NCBI GenBank assembly: GCA_036557185.1
Contig: DATBHZ010000036.1
Coordinates: 1-36,452 of the forward strand
DNA: 36,452 bases
Reading direction: 5' to 3'
From: DATBHZ01 sp036557185
GTDB lineage: Bacteria; Actinomycetota; Acidimicrobiia; IMCC26256; JAENVU01
The notes below the pieces were generated by a model, which was given only the letters and a program-made list of their open reading frames with translations, did no database searches and was not told the DNA's origin. How positions within the stretch are numbered: the stretch's first letter is position 1; every line of letters begins with the position of its first letter. The translations under genes were made by a program, and so were the position numbers. This document shows positions 15,502 through 24,799 of this stretch, piece after piece.

Positions 15502-18500
15502 GTGAGCGAGCCCGCTCTTGCCGATCTGTCGCGCCTCCTGGCGGAGGATCGATGTGTGGTCGCGACGGCAACCGGGCGCGCCGACGTGGTCGCAGTGCCC
15601 GACGCGGCACGGCCGCTGTTCGTGTCCGCCGTGCATGGGCTCGGCGGGACGCGTCCAATCCTCGTGGCGGTCCCGACGGCCGCAGAGGCCGAACGGCTCG
15701 CCGGTGACCTTCTCCAGCTCGTGGGGGCGGGCGAGGTGGAGCTGTTCCCCTCGTGGGAGACGTTGCCCTTCGAGCGCGTGTCGCCCGCGCTCGAGACGAT
15801 GGGTCGTCGCCTGCGTGTCATGTGGAGGCTGCGGGAGGGCGGTGACCGCATGCCGGCGGTCGTGGTCGCGCCGGTGCGTGCACTCGTGCAACGTCTCGGT
15901 CCGCACGTCGAGGACATCGACCCGATCGTCCTGCGGAAAGGCGACCGCATCGACCGTGACGAGCTGCTCGAGCGGCTGATCGCGGACGGCTACCGCCGCG
16001 AGTACCAGGTGGAGGCGCGCGGCGAGGTGGCGGTGCGCGGCTCGATCGTCGACGTCTACCCCTCGACGACCGACCATCCCGTGCGCGTCGACCTCTGGGG
16101 CGACGAGCTCGACCGTCTGTCGGAGTTCTCGGTGGCGGACCAGCGCACGACGGTCGAGCTCACCGAGGCGCTCGTGTTTCCGGCCCGCGAGCTGCTCCCG
16201 ACCGAGGGCGTGCGAGCGCGCGCGCTCGACCTCGTCGAGACTGCTCCGTGGGGACGGGAGCAGTGGGAGCGGCTCGCTACCGGGCAGACGTTCGACGGCA
16301 TGGAGTCGTGGCTCCCTTGGCTGACCCAGGACGAGCACCTCCTGGCCGATCTGCTGCCCCGCGGCGCACGCGTCCTGCTTGTCGAGCCCCGGCGCATGCG
16401 CGACCGAGCGCAGGAGCTCCTCGCGGACGAGGCGAGCCTCGCGGAGGTCCTCGCGGGCACCTGGGGAGCCGCCGGCGAGGACTTCCCGAGGCTCTCGCTG
16501 CCCTTCGACCGGCTGCTGGCGCACACGAGAGCCGCGGCGACCAACGTGCTCTCCGCGCCCGACACGCCCGACGCGCTGCAGCTCGGCGCCTCGTCGTTCG
16601 ATCCTGTCGTGGGCGACGTCGAGGCACTCGCTGCACGTGTGCGCGCGCTGCGCGACGCCGGCAACGCCGTCGTCATCGCGGCGGAGGGTGCCGGCTCGGC
16701 CGCTCGCCTCGCGGACGTCCTCGCCGGCGTCGGCCTCGATGCCGCGCTGCGCGACGTCCCCGCGCTCCGTCCCGGCACCGTCTCGGTGGTGACCGCGCCG
16801 CTGGAGCGCGGCGTCGTGGTCCCGAGCGCCGGGTTGGCGCTGATCGCGGAGGCCGACCTCACGGGCCGTCGCAGGGTGCACCGCCGCCCTCGCGAGGCAC
16901 GCAAGACGGTCGACTACTACGAGGATCTCAAGGCCGGCGACTACGTCGTCCATCAGGTCCACGGTGTGGGCAGGTACGAGGGCATGGTTGCGCGCTCGAT
17001 CGGGGGCGTGGAGCGCGACTACCTGCTCATCGCGTACCGAGGCGGCGACAAGCTGTACGTGCCCACCGACCAGGTCGGCACCGTTCGCCGGTACACCGGC
17101 GGAGAGTCCCCGTCGCTGTCGCGCATGGGCGGTGCGGACTGGCAGAAGACGCGCAGCAGGGTGCGGTCCGCAGTCCGTGACGTCGCGGCGGAGCTCGTGA
17201 TCCTGTATCGCAAGCGCATCTCCGAGAGCGGCTTTGCGTTCTCTCCCGACACGCCGTGGCAGCGGGAGATGGAAGAGGCGTTCCCGTACGAGGAGACACC
17301 CGATCAGCTCCAGGCGATCGCCGAGGTGAAGGCCGACATGGAGCGGCCGGTCCCGATGGATCGCCTGGTCTGCGGCGACGTCGGGTACGGCAAGACGGAG
17401 GTCGCGATGCGCGCGGCGTTCAAGGCCGTGCAGGACGGCAAGCAGGTGGTGGTGCTCGCACCCACGACGCTGCTGGCGAACCAGCACGGCCAGACGTTCG
17501 GCGAGCGCTTCTCCGGCTACCCGATCAGCGTCGCAGTGCTGAGCCGGTTCCTCTCCGCGAAGGAGCAGCGCGAGGTCGTCCGCGACGTAAAGAGCGGAGC
17601 GATCGACATCGTGATCGGGACCCACCGTCTGTTGTCGGACGACGTGTCACTCCGCGACCTCGGGCTGCTCGTGATCGACGAGGAGCAGCGCTTCGGCGTC
17701 AAGCACAAGGAGCGCATCAAGGCGTTGCGCACGAACGTCGACGTGCTCACGCTCACCGCCACGCCGATTCCGCGCACGCTCGAGCTGAGCCTCACGGGCG
17801 TCCGGGACCTCTCGCTCGTCCAGACGGCACCCGAGGCGCGACAACCCATCCTGACGTACGTCGGCGAGCTCGACGAGCGCGCTGTGTCCGAAGCGATCCG
17901 GCGTGAGCTGCTGCGCGAAGGCCAGGTCTTCTACGTCCACAATCGCGTCCAGGACATCGAGCACATCGCACAGGACGTGCGCGAGCTCGTGCCCGAGGCG
18001 CGGGTCGCGATCGCGCACGGTCAGATGGACGAAGGCCTGCTCGAGACGGTCGTGCTCGACTTCGCAGAGCGGGAGTACGACGTGCTGGTCTGCACGACGA
18101 TCGTCGAGAGTGGTCTCGACATGCCGACGGTCAACACGATGGTCGTGGACCGTGCCGACCTGCTCGGTCTCGCCCAGCTGTACCAGCTGCGTGGCCGGGT
18201 CGGCAGGCGTGGCCAGCGCGCGTATGCATACCTCTTGCACCCACGCGACCGCGCCTTGAGCGAGGAGGCGTACGAGCGGCTGAAGGCGATCGGGGAGTTC
18301 ACCGACCTCGGCTCCGGCTTCAAGCTCGCGATGCGCGATCTCGAGATCCGGGGCGCCGGGAACCTGCTCGGTGGAGCGCAGAGCGGGCACATCGCCGCCG
18401 TGGGGTTCGACCTCTACTGCGAGCTCGTCACGGAAGCGGTCGGCGAGCTCAAGGGTGAGACGCCCGAGCAGCCCTTCGAGGTGGTGCTCGACGTGCCGCT

Positions 18501-18924
18501 GGATGCACACCTGCCGAGGGAGTACGTCCAGCGCGACGACGTCCGTATGGAGGCCTACCGCCGGCTCGCGGCCGTGACCACCCCCGATGACGTCGACGAC
18601 GTCCGGTCGGAGTGGGAGGACAGGTACGGGCCGCCGCCTCCGCCGGCCGAAGCGCTGCTCGCGGTGGCGAGGCTGCGCGCCGAATGCGTGCGCGCTCGCA
18701 TCTCGAGCGTCTCCGTGCAGCGTGGCATCGCGCGCCTGGAGGGCTTGGTCCTCAAGGAGAGCGAGAAGGTACGGCTTCGGCGGCTGGCCCCGCGCGCCGT
18801 CGCGAAGGACACGGGCGAGATCGCCGTTCCGTTGACGGCTGCTCCCGAGGAGGTGCCGGCAGCGCTCGTCGCGCTGCTCGGCGAGCTCATTCCTGAGTCG
18901 GGCCCGCAAGCTGCCGCCCGGTAG
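15502..18924 (+). CDS. mfd: Transcription-repair coupling factor Mfd
   Basis: Mfd removes RNA polymerase stalled at lesions and recruits UvrABC. The roughly 1140-residue protein has a UvrB-like N-terminal part (SWETLPFERVSP), a CarD-like RNA-polymerase-interacting domain (AGDYVVHQVHGVGRYEGM near residue 476), the translocase with Walker A VCGDVGYGKTEVAMR near 624, the DEEQ box VIDEEQRFGVKHKER near 723 and TATPIPRTLELSLTGVRDLS. A TRG/RecG-like region follows (GRVGRRGQRAYAYLL), then the C-terminal autoinhibitory domain. GTG 15502 is preferred; GTG 15463 would add 13 residues encoded by hairpin-rich, non-coding-looking DNA. Mfd resumes the conserved order broken by the heptose cassette. Confidence 0.97.
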   Translation: MSEPALADLSRLLAEDRCVVATATGRADVVAVPDAARPLFVSAVHGLGGTRPILVAVPTAAEAERLAGDLLQLVGAGEVELFPSWETLPFERVSPALETMGRRLRVMWRLREGGDRMPAVVVAPVRALVQRLGPHVEDIDPIVLRKGDRIDRDELLERLIADGYRREYQVEARGEVAVRGSIVDVYPSTTDHPVRVDLWGDELDRLSEFSVADQRTTVELTEALVFPARELLPTEGVRARALDLVETAPWGREQWERLATGQTFDGMESWLPWLTQDEHLLADLLPRGARVLLVEPRRMRDRAQELLADEASLAEVLAGTWGAAGEDFPRLSLPFDRLLAHTRAAATNVLSAPDTPDALQLGASSFDPVVGDVEALAARVRALRDAGNAVVIAAEGAGSAARLADVLAGVGLDAALRDVPALRPGTVSVVTAPLERGVVVPSAGLALIAEADLTGRRRVHRRPREARKTVDYYEDLKAGDYVVHQVHGVGRYEGMVARSIGGVERDYLLIAYRGGDKLYVPTDQVGTVRRYTGGESPSLSRMGGADWQKTRSRVRSAVRDVAAELVILYRKRISESGFAFSPDTPWQREMEEAFPYEETPDQLQAIAEVKADMERPVPMDRLVCGDVGYGKTEVAMRAAFKAVQDGKQVVVLAPTTLLANQHGQTFGERFSGYPISVAVLSRFLSAKEQREVVRDVKSGAIDIVIGTHRLLSDDVSLRDLGLLVIDEEQRFGVKHKERIKALRTNVDVLTLTATPIPRTLELSLTGVRDLSLVQTAPEARQPILTYVGELDERAVSEAIRRELLREGQVFYVHNRVQDIEHIAQDVRELVPEARVAIAHGQMDEGLLETVVLDFAEREYDVLVCTTIVESGLDMPTVNTMVVDRADLLGLAQLYQLRGRVGRRGQRAYAYLLHPRDRALSEEAYERLKAIGEFTDLGSGFKLAMRDLEIRGAGNLLGGAQSGHIAAVGFDLYCELVTEAVGELKGETPEQPFEVVLDVPLDAHLPREYVQRDDVRMEAYRRLAAVTTPDDVDDVRSEWEDRYGPPPPPAEALLAVARLRAECVRARISSVSVQRGIARLEGLVLKESEKVRLRRLAPRAVAKDTGEIAVPLTAAPEEVPAALVALLGELIPESGPQAAAR

Positions 18925-18927
18925 GCT
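18922..18927 (+). promoter_or_regulatory. -10 box sharing the mfd stop codon
   Basis: TAGGCT begins with the TAG stop of mfd and ends nine bases before the GTG of the PpiC lipoprotein gene. It would give a near-leaderless transcript. Confidence 0.35.
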
Positions 18928-18936
18928 CGATCGCTT

Positions 18937-19974
18937 GTGAGACGCCTCGGAATCCTCGTCGTCGCGCTCGTCGCGTCCCTCGGGCTCGCTGCCTGCAACG
19001 GCGGGGGCAACCAGACGGCGGCGACGGTGAACGGCCAGAAGATCAAGACCTCCACGCTCGAGGACGACGTCAAGGCGCTCGTCGGGAACAAGACGATCGC
19101 CGCGCAGCTCGACCGGCAGTACGGCGCGACCAGCGGCAGCTCGGGCACCGCGAACTCGGCCGTGACAGCGCTCTGGCTCGGGCGGCTCATGAACGAGGCG
19201 CTGGTCCACCAGGAGTTCGAGCACCGGAACCTCCACGTGACCGCCGATCAGGAGGCGCGTGCGAAGCAGGCGATCGGCCAGCAGTTCGGCAACGAGTTCG
19301 CGAACCTGCCGAAGTCGTTCCAGGACCGGCAGGTCGCGGCCACGGGCGAGCTGGTCGCACTCAGTGACGACCTGCAGAAGTCGAAGGGCCCCGCCGACCT
19401 GCGCAAGCTCTTCGACAGCACCAAGTGCACGAGCGGCATCCTGCTCGCGCACATCCTGGTCAAGACCGAGCCCGAAGCAGCGGCCATCGAAGCGCAGCTC
19501 GCGCAGGGCGCCGACTTCGCCACGCTCGCGAAGCAGAAGTCGATCGACACGGGCTCCGGCGCGCAAGGTGGTCTCTTGCTGTGCCGTGGAACGGGCGATT
19601 ACTCGCAGTTCGTCAAGGAGTTCCGCGACGCGGCCGACAAGCTCCAGGTCGGGCAGACCTCCGCCCCGGTGCACAGCCAGTTCGGGTACCACATCATCCG
19701 AGCGATCCCGTGGACGTTCGCGAACGCGCAGCCCCTGCTCACCGCGCAGGCCGCGCAGGCGAACCCGCTCGATGCGTTCGCCGCCACTGCGACAGCCAAG
19801 GCGAAGGTCAGTGTCAACCCGAGGTTTGGCACCGCGACGAAGTCGAGCAGCGGGCTCGGGGTGAAGCCGCCTGCGGCGCCGAACCCCAAGCAGAGGCCCG
19901 CGACCACGACGACGACGGCACCCAAGGCGCCCGGCCAGCAGGTTCCGGGGGCCCCGGCGACACCCTCGCCGTAG
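18937..19974 (+). CDS. PpiC/SurA-type peptidyl-prolyl isomerase lipoprotein
   Basis: This is a 345-residue exported foldase-like lipoprotein. A signal peptide ends in the lipobox LAAC with the modified cysteine at residue 20. A SurA-N-like helical region follows (with TVNGQKIKTSTLEDDV near 30), then a parvulin domain at about 165-265 (LLAHILVKTE, FATLAKQKSIDTGS, VHSQFGYHIIRA). The tail is low-complexity, rich in Pro and Thr (about 290-345), perhaps a wall spacer. It probably helps fold secreted proteins at the outer face of the membrane, like Bacillus PrsA. It lies between mfd and mazG. Confidence 0.88.
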   Translation: MRRLGILVVALVASLGLAACNGGGNQTAATVNGQKIKTSTLEDDVKALVGNKTIAAQLDRQYGATSGSSGTANSAVTALWLGRLMNEALVHQEFEHRNLHVTADQEARAKQAIGQQFGNEFANLPKSFQDRQVAATGELVALSDDLQKSKGPADLRKLFDSTKCTSGILLAHILVKTEPEAAAIEAQLAQGADFATLAKQKSIDTGSGAQGGLLLCRGTGDYSQFVKEFRDAADKLQVGQTSAPVHSQFGYHIIRAIPWTFANAQPLLTAQAAQANPLDAFAATATAKAKVSVNPRFGTATKSSSGLGVKPPAAPNPKQRPATTTTTAPKAPGQQVPGAPATPSP

Positions 19975-19981
19975 CGATCCG

Positions 19982-21493
19982 ATGGCCAGGACCGGTCGCA
20001 TCGTCGTCGTCGGCCTCGGTCCGGCGGGTGCCGACCTCGTGCTGCCGGCCGCGCGTACAGCCCTGGGCTCGGCGAGCCGGGCGTACGTGCGCACCGCACG
20101 GCATCCGGCGGTCGAGGAGCTGCGTGAGCAGGGCCTGAGCATCCAGAGCTTCGACGACGAGTACGCGCGGGGGACGGACCTCGAGGCCGTGTACCGCAGC
20201 ATCGTGGAGCAGCTGCTCGGTGCCGCCGCCGAGCACGGCGAGATCGTCTACGGCGTTCCCGGCAGCCCGGTCGTGGCCGAGCGCACCATCGTGCTCCTTC
20301 GAGAGGCTGCGGACTCGGGCCGAGTCGAGCTCGAAACCGTGCCGGGCCTGTCGTTCGCCGACCTGGCCTGGGCGCGGCTCGGCGTCGACCCGCTCGACGG
20401 CGCGCAGGTCGCGGACGCGCGATCGGTCGCGACGGACGGGACCCCCTCGGGCGGCCCGTTGCTCTTCGCGCAATGCGACTCGGCGCTCGTGCTCTCCGAC
20501 TTGAAGCTCGCGTTGCTCGAGGAGCTCCCGCCGGCTGCTCCGGTGACGGTCCTGCACCATCTCGGCCTCGCCGACGAGCAGATCGTCGAGGTGGAGCTCG
20601 CCGAGCTCGACCGCGTCATCGAGCCCGACCACCTCACGTCGGTGTTCGTCGACACCGGGCAGGCATCGGTGGCGCGTGAGGTCTCCCGGCTCGTCGCGCT
20701 CGCCGAGCGGCTGCGTGCTCCCGGAGGCTGCCCGTGGGACGCGGAGCAGTCCCACCATTCGCTGACGCGATACCTGCTCGAAGAGGCGTACGAGACCGTC
20801 GAGACCATCGAGGACCTCCCGGCCGGCGCACCGGAGGGCGAGCCCGACCTCGACGCCTACGCGCGCCTCGAGGACGAGCTCGGCGACCTGCTCTACCAGA
20901 TCGTCTTTCATGCGATCCTCGCCCGGGAGGCCGGCGCGTTCACGATCGCCGACGTGGCGCGCGGTGTGCACGACAAGCTGGTGCGCCGGCATCCACATGT
21001 CTTCGGCGACGTGCACGCGCGGACCGTGGACGACGTGATGACGAACTGGGAGCAGATCAAGAAAGAGGAGAAGGGCACCGACTCGATCGTCGAAGGGATC
21101 AGCCCGGGTCTTGCGTCGCTGCTCTACGCCAACAAGCTGTACCGCAAGGCAGCATCGATCGGTCTCCAGGCGGGCACCGCCGACGAGGGGATCGATCGCG
21201 CCGCCGACGCCTTGTCGCGCCTGCGGGAGGGCGATGGTGATCCGGACGAGACCGGCCGCGTGGCAGTGGGTGATCTCCTGGCGGCGGCGATCGTGATCGC
21301 GCGCGCTCGGGGTGTCGACGCCGAGACCGCGCTCCGCAGCTGGATCGAGAGGTTCCGCGACCGCTTCGTGCGCATGGAGACGCTCGCCCGCGACCGCGGC
21401 GTCGACCTCGCCCGTGCGGAGCCGGGAGTCGTCGCGGGCCTCTGGGTCGAGGCGACTCTGCCCTCCCAAGGCGCGGCGGAGGGCCGGCGATGA
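19982..21493 (+). CDS. mazG: YabN-like fusion: tetrapyrrole-methylase domain and MazG pyrophosphohydrolase
   Basis: MazG hydrolyses NTPs, cleaning aberrant nucleotides or lowering (p)ppGpp. The 503-residue protein has an N-terminal tetrapyrrole-methylase fold (VVVGLGPAGADLVL near residue 8, YGVPGSPVVAERT near 89, VPGLSF near 120) and a C-terminal MazG part from about 243, starting LRAPGGCPWDAEQ, with metal-binding LLEEAYETVETIED and LEDELGDLLYQIVFHA, then HPHVFGD. B. subtilis YabN has the same fusion and the same place after mfd. The ATG lies seven bases after the lipoprotein stop. The stop overlaps the next gene by ATGA. Confidence 0.95.
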   Translation: MARTGRIVVVGLGPAGADLVLPAARTALGSASRAYVRTARHPAVEELREQGLSIQSFDDEYARGTDLEAVYRSIVEQLLGAAAEHGEIVYGVPGSPVVAERTIVLLREAADSGRVELETVPGLSFADLAWARLGVDPLDGAQVADARSVATDGTPSGGPLLFAQCDSALVLSDLKLALLEELPPAAPVTVLHHLGLADEQIVEVELAELDRVIEPDHLTSVFVDTGQASVAREVSRLVALAERLRAPGGCPWDAEQSHHSLTRYLLEEAYETVETIEDLPAGAPEGEPDLDAYARLEDELGDLLYQIVFHAILAREAGAFTIADVARGVHDKLVRRHPHVFGDVHARTVDDVMTNWEQIKKEEKGTDSIVEGISPGLASLLYANKLYRKAASIGLQAGTADEGIDRAADALSRLREGDGDPDETGRVAVGDLLAAAIVIARARGVDAETALRSWIERFRDRFVRMETLARDRGVDLARAEPGVVAGLWVEATLPSQGAAEGRR

Positions 21494-22200
21494 CGGCGGT
21501 GGCGACCGTCATGGGTGAGCCGATCACCTTCCCGGTCGAGGTTCGTGACGCTCGCTCCTGGTTCGCCTCGTTCCTCGTGCCGTTCGACGCGATGTCGCGT
21601 CTGGTCGGTCCGACCGGGCTCGAGCCCGCCACGGGGCTCGGCGGCAGGGCGATGCTCAGCCTCGCGTTCGTGCGGTACATCGACTCGGATCTCGGGCCCT
21701 ACCACGAGGTGGCCGTCGCGCCGCTCGTGCGCGCGCCGGGGAGCGACACCCCCAAGCCTGCCGGCGCGTACATCCGCCAGCTCCCGGTCAACCAGGCGTT
21801 CACCTGCGAGGCGGGCCGCGCGCTCTGGGGGTTCCCCAAGTTCATGGCCGAGATCTCGATCACCGAGGGGCGCCGTGGCGACGAGTGCGTGCTCGAGCAC
21901 GAGGGTGCGCACGTCATGACGCTCACGGTTGCCCACGGATGTCCGGCGCCGATGCGCGACACCGCGCTCGACGCGTACTCGTGGCTCGACGGCCGGCTGC
22001 GGCGGACGAAGTGGTCGCTCGGCGGGCGATGGTCCCGGATGCGGCCCGGCGGAGTGACGATGGCGCTCGGCTCGCATCCGATCGCCGACGAGCTCCGTGC
22101 GCTCGAGTTGCCGCGTCGGGCGCTGCTGAGCGGCTGTGTGAGCTCGGTCACGATGAGCTTCGATGCAGCAGAGGACGTCGAAGCAGGCGCGGTCGCATGA
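21490..22200 (+). CDS. Acetoacetate decarboxylase-like (ADC superfamily) protein
   Basis: The 236-residue protein resembles the acetoacetate decarboxylase superfamily: YHEVAVAPLVR near residue 76, IRQLPVNQAFTCEAGRALWG near 96 and GFPKFMAEIS near 115. The lysine in WGFPKFM sits where ADC proteins carry their Schiff-base lysine; the assignment is by eye. Superfamily members include decarboxylases and aldolase-dehydratases acting on keto acids, so the substrate is open. It overlaps mazG upstream and the SDR downstream, each by an ATGA junction. The three are thus translationally coupled. No such gene occurs at this point of the Bacillus order. Confidence 0.78.
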   Translation: MTAVATVMGEPITFPVEVRDARSWFASFLVPFDAMSRLVGPTGLEPATGLGGRAMLSLAFVRYIDSDLGPYHEVAVAPLVRAPGSDTPKPAGAYIRQLPVNQAFTCEAGRALWGFPKFMAEISITEGRRGDECVLEHEGAHVMTLTVAHGCPAPMRDTALDAYSWLDGRLRRTKWSLGGRWSRMRPGGVTMALGSHPIADELRALELPRRALLSGCVSSVTMSFDAAEDVEAGAVA

Positions 22201-23027
22201 CCTTCCGGGGCGGGGTCGCCGTGGTGACCGGGGCGGCGAGCGGGATGGGTCAGCTCTTCGCCCGGCGCCTCGCCGCGCAGGGTGCCACCGTGATCGCCGC
22301 CGACATCGACGAGCCGGGGCTCGAGACCACCGCCCGCCACGCGCGGAGCGTCGAGTGCGCGCGACTGGACGTCACCGATGCCGGCGCCGTCAAGGAGCTG
22401 GTCGCGCGCGTCGAGCGTGATCACGGCGGGATCGATCGCCTCGTGAACGCGGCGGGGATCGCGCGGGTCGGTTTGCTCGCCGAGCAGGACGTCGACGAGA
22501 TCGAGCTCGTCATGCGCGTGAACTATCTCGGCACGATGCGGCTCGTGAAGGCGGCGCTTCCCGGCATGCTCTCGCGCAACAGCGGCGACATCGTGAACTT
22601 CGCGTCGCTCGCCGGGTGGCTCCCGACCCTGCGCCTCGGCGCGTACGACGCGAGCAAGTTCGCCGTGGTGGCGTTCTCGGAGGTCCTGGCCCACGAGCAG
22701 GAGGACACTGCGCTCCGCATCTGCTGCGTCTGCCCGCCGGTCGTGGAGACACCCATGGTCGACGGCATGCGGGTGCAGGATCCCGCCTCGCTGGGCGGCC
22801 AGCGAGGGATCCAGCCGGGGGTCGTGATCGACGCGATCGAGCGCGGGCTCGATGCGGGCCGGCTCTTCGTGTTCCCGGGCCCGGGCACCGCTGCCCTGCA
22901 GCGCGCCCGGCGGCTCGCACCCGGGCCCCTGTGGGGCTTCATCCGGCGGACGGAGCGGACCGGGGCTGAGCGCCGGCAGAGAGCGGTGGATCACACCCGG
23001 TGGGAAGCCGGGGATCACCCGGTCTGA
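22197..23027 (+). CDS. Short-chain dehydrogenase/reductase
   Basis: This is a classical SDR of 276 residues with a Rossmann fold. The cofactor motif TGAASGMGQLF is near residue 11, NAAGIARVG near 83, and the catalytic serine and YxxxK are in NFASLAGW and AYDASKFAVV near 137-158. The CPPVVETPMV motif after the catalytic helix is also typical. The C-terminal tail (about 235-276) is Arg-rich. Oxidoreductase activity on an alcohol or keto group is expected, but the substrate is unknown. ATGA overlap with the ADC-like gene suggests the two act on related metabolites. Confidence 0.88.
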   Translation: MTFRGGVAVVTGAASGMGQLFARRLAAQGATVIAADIDEPGLETTARHARSVECARLDVTDAGAVKELVARVERDHGGIDRLVNAAGIARVGLLAEQDVDEIELVMRVNYLGTMRLVKAALPGMLSRNSGDIVNFASLAGWLPTLRLGAYDASKFAVVAFSEVLAHEQEDTALRICCVCPPVVETPMVDGMRVQDPASLGGQRGIQPGVVIDAIERGLDAGRLFVFPGPGTAALQRARRLAPGPLWGFIRRTERTGAERRQRAVDHTRWEAGDHPV

Positions 23028-23076
23028 GAACCACACACGACTACATTCGTCACATCTACCCCAGGAGCCCCATGCC

Positions 23077-24363
23077 GTGAGTGCCATCGCAGACGTCCGC
23101 GCGCGGGAGATCCTCGACTCGCGGGGCAACCCGACGGTCGAGGTCGACGTCGAGCTCGTCTCGGGCGCCCACGGCCGCGCCGCCGTCCCGAGCGGGGCGA
23201 GCACCGGCGCCCACGAGGCCGTCGAGCTGCGCGACGGCGGCTCTCGCTACGGGGGCAAAGGGGTCCAGCGGGCCGTCGACCACGTGAACGGCGAGCTCTT
23301 CGAGGCGCTCGCGGGCGTCGAGGGCCTCGATCAGCGCCAGGTCGACACCGTGCTGCTGGAGCTCGACGGAACCGAGCACAAGGGCCGGCTCGGCGCCAAC
23401 GCCCTGCTCGGCGTCTCGCTCGCCGTTGCCAAAGCGGGTGCCGACGAGGTCGAGCTGCCGCTCTACAGGTACATCGGCGGCACCAACGCGCACATCCTCC
23501 CGTTGCCGTGCATGAACGTGCTCAACGGCGGTGCGCATGCCGACAGCAACGTCGACCTGCAGGAGTTCATGGTCGCTCCCGTCGGCGCCGTCTGCTTCAC
23601 CGAGGCCCTCCGCATGGGCTCGGAGACGTATCACGCGCTCCGCGGGCTCCTCCACGACCGAGGTCTCTCGACCGCTGTCGGCGACGAGGGGGGCTTCGCG
23701 CCGGATCTCCCTTCGAACGAAGAGGCGGTCAAGCTCCTCCTGGAGGCGATCGGGCAAGCCGGGTACCGGCCGGGCACCGACATCGCCATCGCGCTCGACC
23801 CGGCCTCGACCGAGTTCTACGCGGACGGGAAGTACCGGCTCGCCGGTGAGGGCAGGGAGTTCACCAGCGCCGAGTTCGCCGCGTATCTCGCGGAGCTCTG
23901 TGCCGAGTACCCCATCGTCTCGATCGAGGACGGCATGGCCGAGGACGACTGGGACGGGTGGGGCGTGCTCACGAAGGAGCTCGGCGATCGCGTGCAGCTC
24001 GTGGGCGACGACATCTTCGTCACGAACCCCACGCGTCTCGCGCGCGGGATCGAGACCGGTGTCGCGAATTCGATCCTGATCAAGGTCAACCAGATCGGCA
24101 CGCTGAGCGAGACGCTGGACACCGTCGCGCTCGCACACGGTGCCGGCTACACGGCGATGATGTCGCACCGCAGCGGGGAGACCGAGGACACGACGATCGC
24201 CGACCTCGCGGTCGCGTGCGGCTGCGGCCAGATCAAGTCCGGCGCCCCGGCGCGCAGTGACCGCGTCGCCAAGTACAACCAGCTGCTGCGCATCGAGGAG
24301 GAGCTGGGCGAGTCCGCCGCGTTCCCCGGTCGTCGCGCGCTCGCCCGCGGTGCGCGGGGCTGA
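23077..24363 (+). CDS. eno: Enolase
   Basis: Enolase interconverts 2-phosphoglycerate and phosphoenolpyruvate. The 428-residue protein is canonical: AREILDSRGNPTVEVDVELV near residue 8, MNVLNGGAHADSNVDLQEFM near 146, VGDEGGFAPDL near 201, the metal-binding SIEDGMAEDDWDGW near 282, LIKVNQIGTLSETL near 335 and MMSHRSGETEDTTIADLAV near 362. The GTG at 23077 has AGGAG nine bases upstream; the ATG at 23072 is followed at once by a stop in its frame. A separate 50-base leader after the SDR gene, with TACATT at 23042-23047, hints at its own promoter. Confidence 0.97.
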   Translation: MSAIADVRAREILDSRGNPTVEVDVELVSGAHGRAAVPSGASTGAHEAVELRDGGSRYGGKGVQRAVDHVNGELFEALAGVEGLDQRQVDTVLLELDGTEHKGRLGANALLGVSLAVAKAGADEVELPLYRYIGGTNAHILPLPCMNVLNGGAHADSNVDLQEFMVAPVGAVCFTEALRMGSETYHALRGLLHDRGLSTAVGDEGGFAPDLPSNEEAVKLLLEAIGQAGYRPGTDIAIALDPASTEFYADGKYRLAGEGREFTSAEFAAYLAELCAEYPIVSIEDGMAEDDWDGWGVLTKELGDRVQLVGDDIFVTNPTRLARGIETGVANSILIKVNQIGTLSETLDTVALAHGAGYTAMMSHRSGETEDTTIADLAVACGCGQIKSGAPARSDRVAKYNQLLRIEEELGESAAFPGRRALARGARG

Positions 24364-24370
24364 GGCCGGC

Positions 24371-24790
24371 ATGGGCAGGGCGAGCACCGAGCGATCGGAG
24401 GCCGGCACCGAGCCGGGACGTTTCCACGACCGCGCGGCCCTCGTGCGCCTCGCGTTCGGCACGATCGTCCTGATCGGGGCGCTGTTCGTGTTCGTGTTCC
24501 CGACCCGGGCCCTGCTGTCCCAACGGTCGACGATCTCCGCGACCCAGCAGCAGGTCAACCTCCTGCACAAGGAGAATGCGGCGCTCGGCAGGCAGGCGCA
24601 GCAGCTCCAGAGCGGCACCGCCGTCGACCGCATCGCCCGGGAGCGTTACGACATGGTCCGGCCGGGCGAGCAGGCGTGGGTCGTCGTTCCCGCGCCCTCG
24701 GCGACGACCACCACGACGACGAAGCCGCCGGCCACCACCGCGCCGGCCACGACCGGCTCGGCTCGTCGGCCGCGGGGCGCCCGGCCGTAG
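24371..24790 (+). CDS. FtsB/DivIC-like septum formation initiator
   Basis: This is a bitopic division protein of 139 residues. A cytoplasmic N terminus precedes one transmembrane helix (about 24-46), then a coiled coil (about 48-75, LLHKENAALGRQAQQLQ), then YDMVRPGEQAWVV, typical of the FtsB/DivIC family, and a Thr/Pro-rich tail. In actinomycetes the gene usually follows eno and precedes DUF501 and ppx, exactly as here. It likely joins the FtsQ-FtsL complex at the septum. The ATG lies seven bases after the eno stop. Confidence 0.9.
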   Translation: MGRASTERSEAGTEPGRFHDRAALVRLAFGTIVLIGALFVFVFPTRALLSQRSTISATQQQVNLLHKENAALGRQAQQLQSGTAVDRIARERYDMVRPGEQAWVVVPAPSATTTTTTKPPATTAPATTGSARRPRGARP

Positions 24791-24793
24791 CAT
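24788..24793 (+). promoter_or_regulatory. -10 box sharing the ftsB-like stop codon
   Basis: TAGCAT starts with the TAG stop of the FtsB-like gene and lies six bases before the GTG of the DUF501 gene, which lacks a Shine-Dalgarno sequence. This suits a leaderless transcript. Confidence 0.4.
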
Positions 24794-24799
24794 TGCCGG

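Noticed and set aside
15292..20202. Very long minus-strand open frames (777 and 851 codons) opposite mfd and the PpiC gene
   Set aside because: They are antisense shadows caused by high third-position GC. Their Arg/Asp/His-rich translations show no domain, while the plus strand carries canonical Mfd.
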